Program-made: the position numbers and the translations under genes
Shown: positions 1 to 11,025 of the stretch, one piece after another
Layout: each line of letters opens with the position of its first letter
How positions within the stretch are numbered: position 1 is the first letter of the stretch
Source: Spongilla lacustris
Taxonomy: Eukaryota; Porifera; Demospongiae; Spongillida; Spongillidae
Assembly: GCA_949361645.1 (NCBI GenBank)
Contig: OX442429.1
Coordinates: 7,018,290 to 7,082,289 of the forward strand
Length of the DNA: 64,000 nucleotides
Reading direction: 5' to 3'
Notes under the pieces: model-generated
The model's database searches: none
What the model was told of the DNA's origin: nothing
What the model saw: the letters and a program-made list of their open reading frames with translations, nothing else

Positions 1-575
1 CATGCCCAATGTACAGGGCCATACATGTCCAATGTACAGGGCCATACATGCCCAACGTACAGGGCCATACATGTCCAATGTACAGGGCCATACATGTCCA
101 ATGTACAGGGCCATACATGTCCAATGTACAGGGCCATACATGTCCAATGTACAGGGCCATACATGTCCAATGTACAGGGCCATACATGTCCAATGTACAG
201 GGCCATACATGCCCAACGTACAGGGCCATACATGTCCAATGTACAGGGCCATACATGTCCAATGTACAGGGCCATACATGTCCAATGTACAGGGCCATAC
301 ATGTCCAACGTACAGGGCCGTACATGTCCAATGTACAGGGCCATACATGCCCAATGTACAGGGCCATACATGCCCAACGTACAGGGCCATACATGTCCAA
401 TGTACAGGGCCATACATGTCCAATGTACAGGGCCATACATGTCCAACGTACAGGGCCATACATGCCCAATGTACAGGGCCATACATGTCCAATGTACAGG
501 GCCATACATGTCCAATGTACAGGTCCATACATGTCCAATGTACAGGGCCATACATGTCCAATGTACAGGGCCATA
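1..575. repeat. 23-bp minisatellite, 25 copies (left block)
   Basis: Twenty-five head-to-tail copies of a 23-bp unit of the form CATGTCCAATGTACAGGGCCATA fill the window edge exactly to base 575 (the unit is quoted here in two parts: CATGTCCAATGTACAG then GGCCATA). Copies differ only at a few T/C positions such as TGTCC/TGCCC and AATG/AACG. Because 23 is not a multiple of three and the unit has no stop, all three forward frames stay open, which creates false long reading frames. The same unit resumes at 2414, so one array was split by the element at 576-2411. Confidence 0.97.
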
Positions 576-2411
576 CAGTGGAAATCGTGATACTTGTCGT
601 TAAAATTTTTTGGGTGTGTTTTAATGTTAGCTTGATTTTTTAACATTAACTGTATGCAGTATTGAAAATCTGACAACACAGTGTTGTTGACCTAACATTT
701 GTAAACAAGTACCGGAAATAAGTAAGTGTCACGTGACTAACACGTCTGTTTGTTTTTGTTTATAAGTGTCCCCAGTCCTAAAAACTGATCTGTAGCATAT
801 TTCTCAGCTCTGAGGCAGCAGATCAACACTAAATTTGGTGTATAAGAGAAAAACAAACCTGCCAAACGTTTGGCCGAGTCATATTTCAAACCCGGGAAAT
901 ACTTTGTGTGTTTTCATGGGAGACACATTTGTTTAGGTCGAAAAGCGTTTAGCATGCTGCTTTGCACAGTGGGCGTTATACACGACAGTACATCGATTTT
1001 TATACCGAGGGATGGTTATTGCACCATAGACACCTATGTTTACAGCGTAACAGTTAATTTTACCGTCAAAATTCTGCTTGCAAACTTTGAAGCTTAGAAA
1101 ACACGCCATTTTCGAGTGAATCTCATTACAATTATGACGTTATTGGCAATTAATTAAAGGTTTTGTATTATGGCTGAAGATGGGAACGGCGAATACGAGA
1201 ACCAAGCATCAACCAGCGTACAAAAGTGGCGAACTAGTAAAGAGGCAAATCATGCTTGGGCATCGTTGAAGCGAAGGAAGGCTCGGAGGGGTAATCCCGA
1301 AGCTACCGCTTTGAAGCGGTAGTCGGTCAGCGAAGCAAGTTCCTCAAAGAGCAGAAGGACGTATGCTACTATCGCAGAGAGTGCAGCCAAAGAATTGAAG
1401 TCCCTCGTTGTACACATACCAAATGCGTCCGATAGTTCTGGAACATGTGACTCACATTTGTTTGGGCATCAGTGCATGGGAGACATTTCGTTGGACACCT
1501 CTATGTAGTACATTCGTAATGCAAACGCTCTTGCATCACTATGGGACACATTTGGCATGTGTACAGCGAGGGACTGCAATTCCTTGGCTGCACTCTCTGC
1601 GATAGTAGCATTCGTCCTGCTTTTTGAGGAACCTGCTTTGCTGACCGCGACTATCGCTTCGAAGCGGCAGCTTCGGGATTACCCCTCGGAGCCTTTCTTC
1701 GCTTCAAAGGTACCCACATGCACATGACTTGCCTCTTTACTTGCTCGCCGCTTTTTTTTCGCTAGTTGATGTTTGGTTCTTAGAAGAACCGTTTTCGCAA
1801 TTGAAACCGCTCCCGTCTTCAGCCACACCATCGAAACTTTAATTAATATTATGAAATTGTTACAATAACGTAATGAGATTCACTCGAAAATGGCGTGTTT
1901 TTTAAGATTCAACGTTTGCAAGCAGAATTTTGACGGTAAAATTAACTGTTACGTTGTAAACATAGGTGTCTATGGTTCAATAGCCATCCCTCGGTATACA
2001 AATCGATGTACTGTCGCGTATAATGCCCACTGTGCAAAGCAGCATGTTAAAGGCTTTTCGACCTAAACAAACGTGTCTCCCATGAAAACACACAAAGTAT
2101 TTCCCGGGTTTGAAATATGACTCGGCCAAATGTTTGGCAGGTTTGTTTTTCTCTTTTAGTGTTGATCTGCTGCCTCAGAGCTGAGAAATATGCTACAAAT
2201 CCGTATTTTGGACTGGGACACTTATAAACAAAAACAAACAGACGTGTTAGTCACGTGACACTTACTTATTTCCGGTACTTGTTTAAAAATGTTTGGTCAA
2301 CAACACTGTGTTGTCAGATTCTCAATACTGCATACAGTTAATGTTAAAAAATCAAGCTAACATTAAAACACACCCAAAAAATTTTAACGACAAGTATCAC
2401 GATTTCCACTG
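576..2411. mobile_element. Fold-back DNA transposon, non-autonomous, TA target duplication
   Basis: The element begins CAGTGGAAATCGTGATACT and ends with the reverse complement, and the two arms stay complementary, with mismatches and small indels, almost to the centre (roughly 576-1428 against 1545-2411). About 115 bp of loop remain. It is flanked by TA on both sides (574-575 and 2412-2413). Removing it with one TA restores an uninterrupted 23-bp repeat, which is direct evidence for insertion. CAGT termini with a TA duplication resemble Tc1/mariner-type MITEs, but no transposase is present, so the superfamily is an inference. The unusually long arms make it a snap-back element. Confidence 0.93.
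1170..1322 (+). other. 50-codon open frame inside the fold-back element
   Basis: An ATG at 1170 opens 50 codons of a hydrophilic, Lys/Arg-rich peptide (starting MAEDGNGEYENQ and ending EATALKR) before TAG at 1320. The same frame then stays open through the element centre to a TAG near 1505. The opposite arm carries the same TAG in the complementary copy, so the stop predates divergence of the arms. I do not recognise the peptide. It could be a captured host exon or the N-terminus of a lost transposase, and it is unlikely to be an expressed gene now. Confidence 0.3.
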
Positions 2412-2535
2412 TACATGTCCAATGTACAGGGCCATACATGCCCAATGTACAGGGCCATACATGTCCAATGTACAGGGCCATGCACATATACAGAACCACA
2501 CATGTCCAATGTACAGGGCCATACACGTCCATTGG
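2412..2535. repeat. 23-bp minisatellite, right block
   Basis: Three good copies of the 23-bp unit follow the element (2414-2482), then degenerate copies interrupted by a CACATATACAGAACCA segment up to about 2535. This is the continuation of the array at 1-575. From 2536 to 2684 I see nothing but non-coding sequence, part of a large NFXL1 intron. Confidence 0.9.
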
Positions 2536-2684
2536 ATATTAGCCCATGTAGGTCACGCATATTGGCAAATTTATTGACGTACATGTGCATGTGGGAATAT
2601 CTCCTGAAGCCCATTATTACCCAAACAATGTTTCTGCCAGGATACTCACCCAGGATACTCACAGTGTCACAAAACAGGACCTAC

Positions 2685-5144
2685 CTAATTTCCCACAGGG
2701 GCAGCTTCTTGGCAGCGTCCTTGGACACACCCCACAAGGTCCAGCATGACACACCTGGTAAACAGGCAGTAGCAACAGAGAGATTATGGACCATATTAAT
2801 AAAGAAACATTAACCCCTCCCCTCCTCCAGTAATGTAACAACTAACCTTCTCGCAGACATGGTAACCACAGGACAGAGGCTTTCCACAAGGCTGCAAGTT
2901 ATGGCACAAAAATAGAAAGAGTTTAATGGAGTCTCTGCCTCACCTAAATTAACCTGTCTTCTTACCTTAGTGCAGTACCAAGATGGAGAATTGCAGGGAC
3001 GCTGTTCCACAGACCTTCCACACACACAGCTCTGTTCTGCAACCTTGTCACATGGCTCACATTCTCCTATAGAGGTACGACCATTACAGATGAGGCTGCA
3101 AATAATGCCCACCAGTCCTGTGGTCAACACTTCCCCTCTCTCTGTCACCACCAGCTCATTTTTCCCCTTCCTCTCATACCCAGATGAACTATGTACATGC
3201 CTACACAACACATCAGTGCCTCCATATCTGTACAGATATACAAAATGGCCAACCTCCATATATGTATTTACAAAATGGCCGACCTCCATGTCTGTATATA
3301 CAAAATGGCCGAACTCCATGTCTGTATATACAAAATGGCCGAACTCCATGTCTGTATATACAAAAATGGCCGACAGCATACAAAATAGCCAGAGATGTCG
3401 AAGCAAGAACACACCCTCAAGTAAATGTTACAAAAAAACTGTACTATGTTTGTGAGTGTGTGTGTGTGTACATACATGTGGTACATGCAGACCTACAAAC
3501 AAGCACCACATGAAGATACCAACCAAGATGCCTCACCGGTATGGCAGGAGGCACCACATCTGTGCCTTCCACAAGTGAGTCCCTTGCCACAAACACCGCC
3601 ACATGACCAGCCACGAGTGCCACACCTCCTCAACACAGGAGCACCCTGCCCACAATAGCAGGCAACTTGTGTGGTCTGGGGACAAGGTGGACAGGCACCT
3701 GAAGAGAATGGACAAAAGGGAGGGAGAAGAGAGGGAAGGGGAGTGAAGGAGACGATAAGAGAAAGGGGGGGGGGGGGGGGGGGGGGATAAATGGAGGGAT
3801 ACATAGGAGAAAAGGCAGGGAGGTGAGAGAGGGTGGGAAGAGGGCAAGAGAAAATGAAAAAATATAACAACAGACTCACCAGGATGACAGAGTAGGACAC
3901 AGCGATGGCCACACATAGGCTGAAGAAGCTTATCACACACATCGCCACAGGAGTGTGCCATTAGCCAAGGGTCTACTGGAGGGTCCAGCTACATGCATGC
4001 ATGCAGGAGAGAAAGCATGTACAAGTCCTAACAATAAAGCAGTACATGGGAAATAAGTTATAAACGTCCAGCCTGGATTTTTTTTGGCTGGTTTTTAACA
4101 AAAACCGTCCTAATAGCGTAAAAACCATCCTGGGATTGAACGTCCAGGATGGGAATAGTGTATAATCCATGTTGTTCTACCCATGGTTGTGTCAAACAAA
4201 ACCCATGTTGAAGGATGAATATAATTATTACCTCAACATGGTTTTTGTTCGACTGAACCAGGGTAGAACCACATCTATTCCCACCCTGGACGCTCAATCC
4301 CAGGATGGTTTTTACGCTATTTGCTCCATTCCAGGATGGGTTTTTGTTAAAAACCAGCCTAAAAATCCAGGCTGGACGTTTATAACTTTTCCCTGTGCGT
4401 AGGGGACATACCATTTTCTTACAGAAGCACCTGTACTCCTTAGGAATGTCAGCCTGCTTGTGCTCCCTGCGGCACTTGGGGCAGGACCACAGCACGTCCT
4501 GCTGGGGGAACAGCTCCTCTGACAGGACCGATGTCTGCTTCACACCATCCCTGGCCCACTGCTGGATGCACTGGAGGTGGAGCAGGCAGAAACACTGCTC
4601 ACAGCTCCATATCTAGAGGAGGAGGAGGGTGTATAAAAAGTGAAAATGAGTAAGTAAACAGAAGAAGGAAATGAGAAGGAAATGTGGGAGGGAGCATAAG
4701 TTGAATGCAATGGGATGGCGCAGGGGCAGGAGAGGTAAAACAAATATTATATGAATATGCCCACTTACAGCTTCGGTCCTCCTCACAAGGGATAGGCAGA
4801 CGAGGCACGAGGTCGTCGCCTTCAGCGCAGGCGCTACTACGGTACCTTCCTCTTGAATCGTAGTGTGCAATATCAAATGCGAGTCAAAAGGCAATACTCA
4901 GTTGACATGTAATCGACTCACTTGTCTCAACGTCTCTATAATAGCCCTTCATTGCGTTCTTCATCAATGTGTCTGTCTCTTCTTCTTCATCACTCTCCGA
5001 ATCACTGACAGCAACGTACTTTTCAGCACTTTTCTTTATGGCGTCAATCTTAGCTAAGGTTGATGTTAACGGAAAACCTCTCCCCCTTCCGAAGCCCGTC
5101 TTCTCTCTGTTGATCTTCATTGTCTGTGACTCTCTCAGCGCCAT
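2685..5144 (-). CDS. NFXL1: NFXL1-like NF-X1-type zinc finger protein, 5' exons only
   Basis: Eight exons read on the minus strand: 5144-4922, 4851-4769, 4612-4412, 3988-3880, 3698-3537, 3066-2966, 2891-2847 and 2754-2685. Together they give 331 codons in consistent phase. Seen: an acidic N-terminus ([10 protein letters not shown], about residues 47-56), then a RING-like cysteine pattern (CLVC, WSCEQC, LHLQC, CPKC, about residues 88-155), then NF-X1 finger repeats with the family spacing ([42 protein letters not shown]). Family knowledge: NFX1/NFXL1 proteins are putative transcriptional repressors or RING-type ubiquitin ligases, and NFXL1 usually ends in a membrane anchor. The remaining fingers and C-terminus are not between 2684 and 1, so they must lie beyond the left edge, making the next intron longer than 2.6 kb. 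The start is the only ATG that gives this frame. NFX1 itself is the alternative, but the CLVC...RRTEAIWSC region fits NFXL1 better. Confidence 0.9.
3238..3385. repeat. 30-bp tandem repeat in an NFXL1 intron
   Basis: About 4.5 copies of a 30-bp unit (TACAAAATGGCCGA, then MCTCCATGTCTGTATA) lie in the intron between exons 3537-3698 and 2966-3066. Copy divergence increases towards both ends. A 21-base G run at about 3766-3786 lies in the next intron. Confidence 0.9.
4048..4393. mobile_element. Palindromic MITE in an NFXL1 intron
   Basis: The segment folds on itself: the left end GGGAAATAAGTTATAAACG is matched by CGTTTATAACTTTTCCC at the right, and the interior is complementary around about 4215 (for example CCAGCCTGGA / TCCAGGCTGG). 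No coding capacity is visible. I could not define a clear target duplication. It accounts for most of the intron between exons 4612-4412 and 3988-3880. Confidence 0.8.
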
Positions 5145-5224
5145 GTTCCCACCAAAATCCTAGTACGTACATACTCCAGTTAAAGCACACCAACGAAAAT
5201 CTATTAGGAGTGCACCATACAATT
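5145..5224. promoter_or_regulatory. Compact divergent promoter, NFXL1 / ZDHHC
   Basis: Only 80 bp separate the NFXL1 start codon (minus strand, 5144) from the ZDHHC start codon (plus strand, 5225). Both 5'-UTRs and the core promoter must therefore overlap, or transcription starts inside the neighbouring gene. No TATA box is evident. The bidirectional role is inferred from geometry. Confidence 0.6.
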
Positions 5225-7323
5225 ATGGCTTTGCGATGCAGCCACTCGGGTGGGGCACTTTGCTGGTTTATTATTCGCATGCTATACTGGATCCCTGTTT
5301 TGTTCGCTCTACTGATCATACTGTGGGGTTATTGCGTCTATGTGTACGTGTTGAACATCTCAGGTACGGAAACAACAGCGTTGCATGGGCGTCAATTGAT
5401 GATTTTTTCACTCGGCAGGTCATTTTCCAAAACCTCATCCGCTCATTAATGGTGAGGAATAGCATCTCCACCTTGTGGACTATACTTTTCTATAATTATA
5501 CCAATATTGTGCAGTTCTCTTCCTCGTTGTGGGGCACTGCCTCCTCTTCCTTCAAATCGCTTCATACGTTCGCACGATCGCTACAGAACACAAAGATATT
5601 CCAGACGAGGTGAGGCTTCTGCACGCTCTTCGATGTCACGTATGACCCTGATGTGCACAAATGCACCAGTTTGCACTTAGCAGTGAGCAGATACAGCAGC
5701 TCGAGGAAGCTGTAAGAGCTCACCACTTGCTCTCGCATAATAAATATATTTAGCTTTATTATTATTTTTATGAAGGAAGACAGCCAAACCGTTCTCAAGG
5801 AGATTGCTAAAACGCTGCCCGTCCGTACTGTCACCGTAAGCGGCACGGTCCGTTACTGTAGCATCTGCGAACACATCAAACCAGACCGCTGCCACCACTG
5901 TTCGATGTGTAAACGGTGAGCGGGGACATGGGAGCTCCATGATGTAAATAACTTGAACCCCCCCCCCCCCCCCCCCCCCAATTTTGCAGTTGCATTCTTA
6001 AGATGGACCACCACTGTCCCTGGTAACTACTACATCTGCTGCAGTGTGTCCCGTTGCAATCCTTCTCACCTCTTTCAACACAGGGTTAACAACTGTGTTG
6101 GCTATTCGAACTACAAGTACTTTGTACTCTTCCTCTTCTATACCTTTCTGCTGGCATTGTGGTTCTGCATTACTGGGCTGTATGATGTGATCAGAGCCAT
6201 GGTGAGCAGCTAAACCCAAGGGTGCTCAGCCGTGTTGGCCCTAGGGATGTTCTCTTTTTGCTCCTTACTTGCATAGAATAATACTATACCATTGTTTAAA
6301 CACTTGTGACTGACTGACTGACTGGGCATGTGATTGTCTGACTGGGCATGCGATTGACTGACTGGGGCATGTGCATTGTTGTAAATTGAAAGTTGTTAAC
6401 ACACCTTACAGATGGGGACCATTGAGGTTGATCCAACTGAAAAATTCATGGTCATATTCTGCTACTTCTTGTGCTTACTGTTTGGATTTTCTACGAGCAC
6501 TCTGTTTGGCTTCCACATGTATCTTATCATCACCAACAAGACAACACTTGGTAGGTTTTGTGTGTTGTAGTGGTGAGAGCCACTTGTTGGCCAGGCTGTT
6601 GTGTATTGCTCACGCACAGTATGGTGCCATAGGCGCAGCCACACCCAGTCTGCAAAGAAGTGGACTGGGGACAAGCCGATCAATTTTTGCAATTCGACAT
6701 GTTTTTTCAATGTAGATAGTTTGGATGGCACCTGAGGTATAATTTGACACTAGATTTGTTTACCGGGTGGAAAGTTGGGTGCCTAGCACGCTTTGCATGA
6801 AAACCCTAATTTCTTCCTGCCCCTTATGTGCCTTCGGCACGCACTAGTTACCACTTGGACCACTCATTGGTCAGCACTTCATGTGATCCGTATTAAGCTA
6901 CTAAGCATGGGTGCATGCATGCATGCAGTGATGATGTGCAGTCCTCTGTTTATCTGTTTGGCCAACGTGCTCTTTTGCTGTCATGGTAACAGAGGCCTCT
7001 CAGGCACCCATGGTACAAGGTCAAAAGGACACGCAGCTTTACTCACTTGGGTATAAGAAGAACTTACAGCAGGTGTTTGGGACTCGACCTTTGTATGCCT
7101 TTCTACCAGTTGAAACAAGGCAAGCAGAAGGAACGAATGTGTACCAGCAGAATTGTTGCTAATGGTGATTATTTATTTTGTTCTTTTAAACCCTTGAAAC
7201 AGCATGGGCAATGGGGCGTGGTATCCATCATACATTGATGCAACTATCAACCTTTTTATAGCCAGTGCACGTGATAGAGGTGAAGGCAGTGTTGACGAAG
7301 CAAGGTCACTCACTCAAGTCTAG
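5225..7323 (+). CDS. DHHC-type palmitoyltransferase, ZDHHC2/15/20 group
   Basis: Nine exons: 5225-5363, 5515-5609, 5688-5711, 5776-5915, 5990-6022, 6084-6201, 6412-6550, 6993-7119 and 7203-7323. They join in phase to 311 residues. The enzyme transfers palmitate to cysteines of membrane-associated proteins at Golgi or plasma membrane. Seen: two N-terminal hydrophobic segments (about residues 14-65), the cysteine-rich core with KPDRCHHCSMCKR, the catalytic DHHC at about 139-142 followed by PWVNNCVGYSNYKYF, and two more membrane segments. After these come the NKTTLE motif (TTxE), GYKKNLQQVFG and a short GNGAWYP tail, all typical of the ZDHHC2/15/20 branch. The 24-bp third exon is the least certain join. 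The intron after 7119 has an AAG|GCAAGC 5' site, so it is a GC-AG intron; the following exon restores the frame to the stop at 7321. Which paralogue it is cannot be settled. Confidence 0.93.
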
Positions 7324-7357
7324 CTGCACACATTGTTGTTTTTAAAAAACATTTCTT

Positions 7358-7470
7358 CAGTCTCTATACAGTCTCTATACAGTCTCTATACAGTCTCTAT
7401 ACAGTCTCTATACAGTCTCTATACAGTCTCTATACAGTCTCTATACAGTCTCTATACAGTCTCTATACAA
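7358..7470. repeat. 11-bp tandem repeat
   Basis: About ten nearly perfect copies of CAGTCTCTATA lie just downstream of the ZDHHC stop codon, possibly within its 3'-UTR. The rest of 7471-8269 contains a short GT run near 7832-7858 and a T run near 7945. I see no gene there. Confidence 0.95.
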
Positions 7471-8269
7471 GTTTACGTATGTGTTTCACTGTGTAATTGA
7501 CCGACCCATTACATGTCTGTTATTCGCATGTACTTGTGACCAATGCATGCAAACAGTTTTCAATCGTTAGATCTATATAAAAGTAAGTATTCAAACAGGA
7601 AAATGCAAACTACACCAAAGTCCTCACACTCACATGAAAGGTCTGAATTCACCTTTTCCAAAACTCACTTTAAAATCAAAATTGTTGTTAGCCACTTATT
7701 GTAGATCTATTGTTTCTTGGTTTGAATGGGCATTTTAGTAACTCGTCAGCTAGTTTTTATTATTTTATAGCTGTTTTGCACTCATTGGTGAACAACTAGC
7801 TAGTACATGTAGAGGTTACATAACAAGACCATGTGTGAGTGTGTGTGGTGTGTGTGTGTAATTATTATCAAGGAAGACCCAATACTGCCACTGGTCAGAG
7901 GTTCCCACCAACATGTGCTGAACGCAATTTTGTGAATGGCTTACTTTTTTTTTTTTTTAAACAGGATGCAATGGCAAATGGAACCACTGCGCTGCACAGT
8001 TATGTAGTTTGTTATTATACATTAGGCCATCAGAGCAGTTGGGAAATAAGCTAGTTTCCTTCGCTGTCTGTGAGGGGAGTGTAATGTCGCAAGTAGCGTT
8101 TATCATCAGCAAGTGTTGCAGTTTTCTCTTATTCTGTGTTGCGTGTTGCACAAACAATACCAGTATACATATATACACAACACACTGTGAATGTTACAGG
8201 AACTTAGGTGCTTATTTCGTGGCCGTACGACTGTTCACAATTGCTCGTCACCTAAAAATCGCGTGCAAA

Positions 8270-8639
8270 TCACGTGTAAGTAGGCCAGACTAGCGCAGAG
8301 AGTACCTCACCTTTGGGTTCAGTGACCATAGCTGCCCACTGCACCGGTGCGCGTGGATACTTTTCTAGTAACTTCTTCACTCTCTCTTCCGAATTCTCCT
8401 CGTATCTATGTGCTAGGTATCCTAGATAGCATGCTACTGCCGTAAAACCTAGGTGCATCATGGGTTCTAAAAAAGGAAAGACATGCTTTAATTAGAATAA
8501 CAAGTGCGACTTAGCTGCGCAAAGTCGAACAACAAGTAAATACTGACTTACTTCTTGTTAAGGGATACATCCGCACGGCATTAGAGTAGCATGCGGTGAA
8601 GAACCCCCCGAAAGTGAAAAAGGCCCAGGTCCTAATCAT
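8270..8639 (-). CDS. Small membrane protein of unknown identity
   Basis: Two exons on the minus strand: 8639-8552 and 8466-8311. A GTGAGG after 8311 could be a donor to a further exon; if it is not used, the frame runs on to a stop at 8270. The visible protein is about 81-94 residues: MIRTWAFFTFGGFFTACYSN, then a motif VRMYPLTRKP, a second hydrophobic stretch (GFTAVACYLGYLAH), and a charged tail ERVKKLLEKYPRAPVQW. Two short membrane segments plus a basic tail look like a small mitochondrial inner-membrane or respiratory-complex subunit, but I do not recognise the family, so this is a guess. It sits 59 bp from the AGA start codon in head-to-head orientation. Confidence 0.6.
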
Positions 8640-8698
8640 GTTACAGCAACATAGGGTAAAAGTCGATATTTAAATCATAAGGGGCGTGTCTAATAAAC
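8640..8698. promoter_or_regulatory. 59-bp divergent intergenic promoter
   Basis: The start codons of the small minus-strand gene (8639) and AGA (8699) are 59 bp apart, so one shared core promoter region is implied. There is no recognisable TATA box. Confidence 0.5.
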
Positions 8699-10972
8699 AT
8701 GCCTGACATCGTAACACTGCTTGTCCTTGGTGCCCTCTGCAACGTTGTGCATAGTAACGACAAGCTTCCTCTCGTACTCAATACGTGGAGCTTTTTGGAT
8801 GCTAATGTGGCAGGTAGATATATGTAAATAAATATCTGCTTAATTGCATAACACCCGCTCGCAGCTGTCGAGACACTGCTCCGAACAAATGGCTCATACA
8901 TCGATGCCATCGAGACCGGCTGTTCTACCTGCGAGAGAGAGCAGTGCGACGGCTCAGTTGGCTACGGAGGAAGGTACGTTTAGGCCTATATCTTTCTTTC
9001 CTTAGCGCGGGCTACTATATTTAAATGGGCACCTGTTTCCATCAGTCCTGATGAGCTGGGCAACACAACACTCGACGCCATGATCATGGACGGGTAAGGT
9101 TGAGTACAAGTTATGATATCTTATATCAAGCTGTCAATCGATTCATTTTTTAGCGAGAGTCATGACGTTGGGTCCGTTGGATGCCTGAAGGACGTGCGAA
9201 GTGCTATCTCAGTGGCAAGGAAGGTCATGGAGACAACGGAACACACGCTTCTTGTGGGAGATGACGGTAAGGTCCTTCTTCGCAGAAAACCCTGAAGCAT
9301 TTATATAGTACCAATGCGCTCTTAGCCACAAACTTTGCAATTCAGATGGGATTTTCGCGTCAGTCCTTGGAGACAAACCACTCACTGTGAGACCTCATTA
9401 CATCACATGTTTGCAATCGAAATGAAACAGCACATTATTACCCCCCCACACACACACATATCACACATACACACTTTTTCTTCATGTTGGCAGGGAGCTA
9501 TGGGAACAGTGGAAATCTGGCGGCTGCCAACCTAACTACAGAATCCCTGGGGTGAGATAATCACTCTCACAGCCCCACCCTCATGTACAAGCACATATAT
9601 ACACCCCATTCATGCACAAACATGATCACACCCAGGTCACATGCATGTGCAAACACTTGCACATAAGCAGCACAGCACATATACATGTACATGTCGATCC
9701 CACCCACCCACCCACACACACATGCACCACAGATACGCACAACAGTACACATATGGTTACACGCATATATTGTAGTACTAGTAGGAGCCAAGTCCTCATG
9801 GGTAAATCACTGCACAATATAATGTGTGTGGATTGCATTTCATTAAAACAGCCCATATTGAGGAGCACAGGCCTGTTAGCAGGAAATGTACCACAGCTGT
9901 TGTGTGATAGAAGTGTGCTAATCCTGTATAGTGCACATATAAAAGAAACTTCATAACTTGTATTATTTGCCAACCTCTGCAATCAAAGTTTCATAGAAGT
10001 ACACACACATACATGCAAAACATTGATGATTTTTGCCGCAACAGGCTGTCACTCCAAACCCTTCCATGAGTTGTGGACCGTATAGCCCTATTCCCGGTAG
10101 TACTGCCACAGATTCAAGGTAAACCCCCCCCCCCCCCCCCCCCCCCCCCCACCTCCAAGAGGCTGTGAATATGGCTGCACTGAATCACTCCTGCAGGTCA
10201 GGTGCCCGTCCTCCATTGAGTCGTTACAACCATGACACCATCGGTAACGAGAGCGATATTTTACCCTCAAAGGGTCAGCTAGTCCACTTCCTCACACCTG
10301 CAGGGATGGTCGTTGTTGATGCTGAGGGCCACATTGGCTGTGGCACCACTACAAATGGAGCCTCACACAAGATCCCAGGGTTAGCACCCTCCATACTCCA
10401 TAATGAAGCCACCTTTCCCTTAATTTCCTCCATCCTTCACCTTCAATTGTTCCCTTTCCAATGGTAGCCGTGTGGGGGATTCCCCCATTGTTGGTGCAGG
10501 CTGTTACGTCCAGAAAGGTGTGGGAGGGGCAGCTGCTACTGGCGATGGTGACATCATGATGAGGTTCCTCCCAACGTAAGCCAAGGTCACCTCTGTCCCG
10601 TCTCCCCCCCCCCCCCCCCCCCCAATATGGTGTGGTCTGAAACCTCCTTCCCACCCCCTACCAGCTACCAGGCTGTGCAGAGCATGGCCGCTGGTATGGA
10701 CCCGAACGCTGCAGCTGCAGACGCACTGAACAGGATCATTAAAGGTTGCAACTGTAACTTCCAAGGGGCCCTTGTGGCAGCTAACGTGGAAGGCATCTGG
10801 GGTAAGGGCAGCAGTACCTGACCTGGTCACACGAGTCCTCTCTACCTGAACAGGGGCGGCTACACACGGGTTTGACTTCAGTTACACCGTATATAATCCA
10901 AGTCTGAACACCTCCACGGTGATATACGTCAACAATGAGGCAAAAGGCACACAGGACAGGAAAGAAGACTAG
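8699..10972 (+). CDS. AGA: N4-(beta-N-acetylglucosaminyl)-L-asparaginase (aspartylglucosaminidase)
   Basis: Twelve exons: 8699-8813, 8865-8973, 9046-9093, 9154-9266, 9326-9386, 9494-9551, 10045-10118, 10197-10243, 10304-10379, 10468-10575, 10665-10801 and 10854-10972. They join in phase to 354 residues; the human enzyme is close to this length. It is a lysosomal Ntn-hydrolase that cleaves the GlcNAc-Asn bond in glycoprotein breakdown. Seen: a hydrophobic signal peptide (about 1-19), [36 protein letters not shown] and [20 protein letters not shown]. The cleavage site HD|TIGMVV has the nucleophile Thr at about 207, which forms the new N-terminus of the beta chain. It is followed by GCGTTTNG and [12 protein letters not shown]. 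All key residues are present, so the gene looks functional. The ninth intron interrupts the codon just after HDTI. Its stop lies 53 bp from the end of GLRX5 on the other strand. Confidence 0.97.
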
Positions 10973-11025
10973 TTTCGACGTGTGCACTTGTGAAGTGATT
11001 TGTGTGTATGTCGATGCATGTGTGG

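Noticed and set aside
1..575. CRISPR-like array
   Set aside because: Units abut head-to-tail without unique spacers and the genome is eukaryotic.
2..643. Three overlapping long reading frames of about 190-210 codons
   Set aside because: They are the 23-bp tandem repeat read in three frames; the repeat has no stop codon and no protein-like composition.
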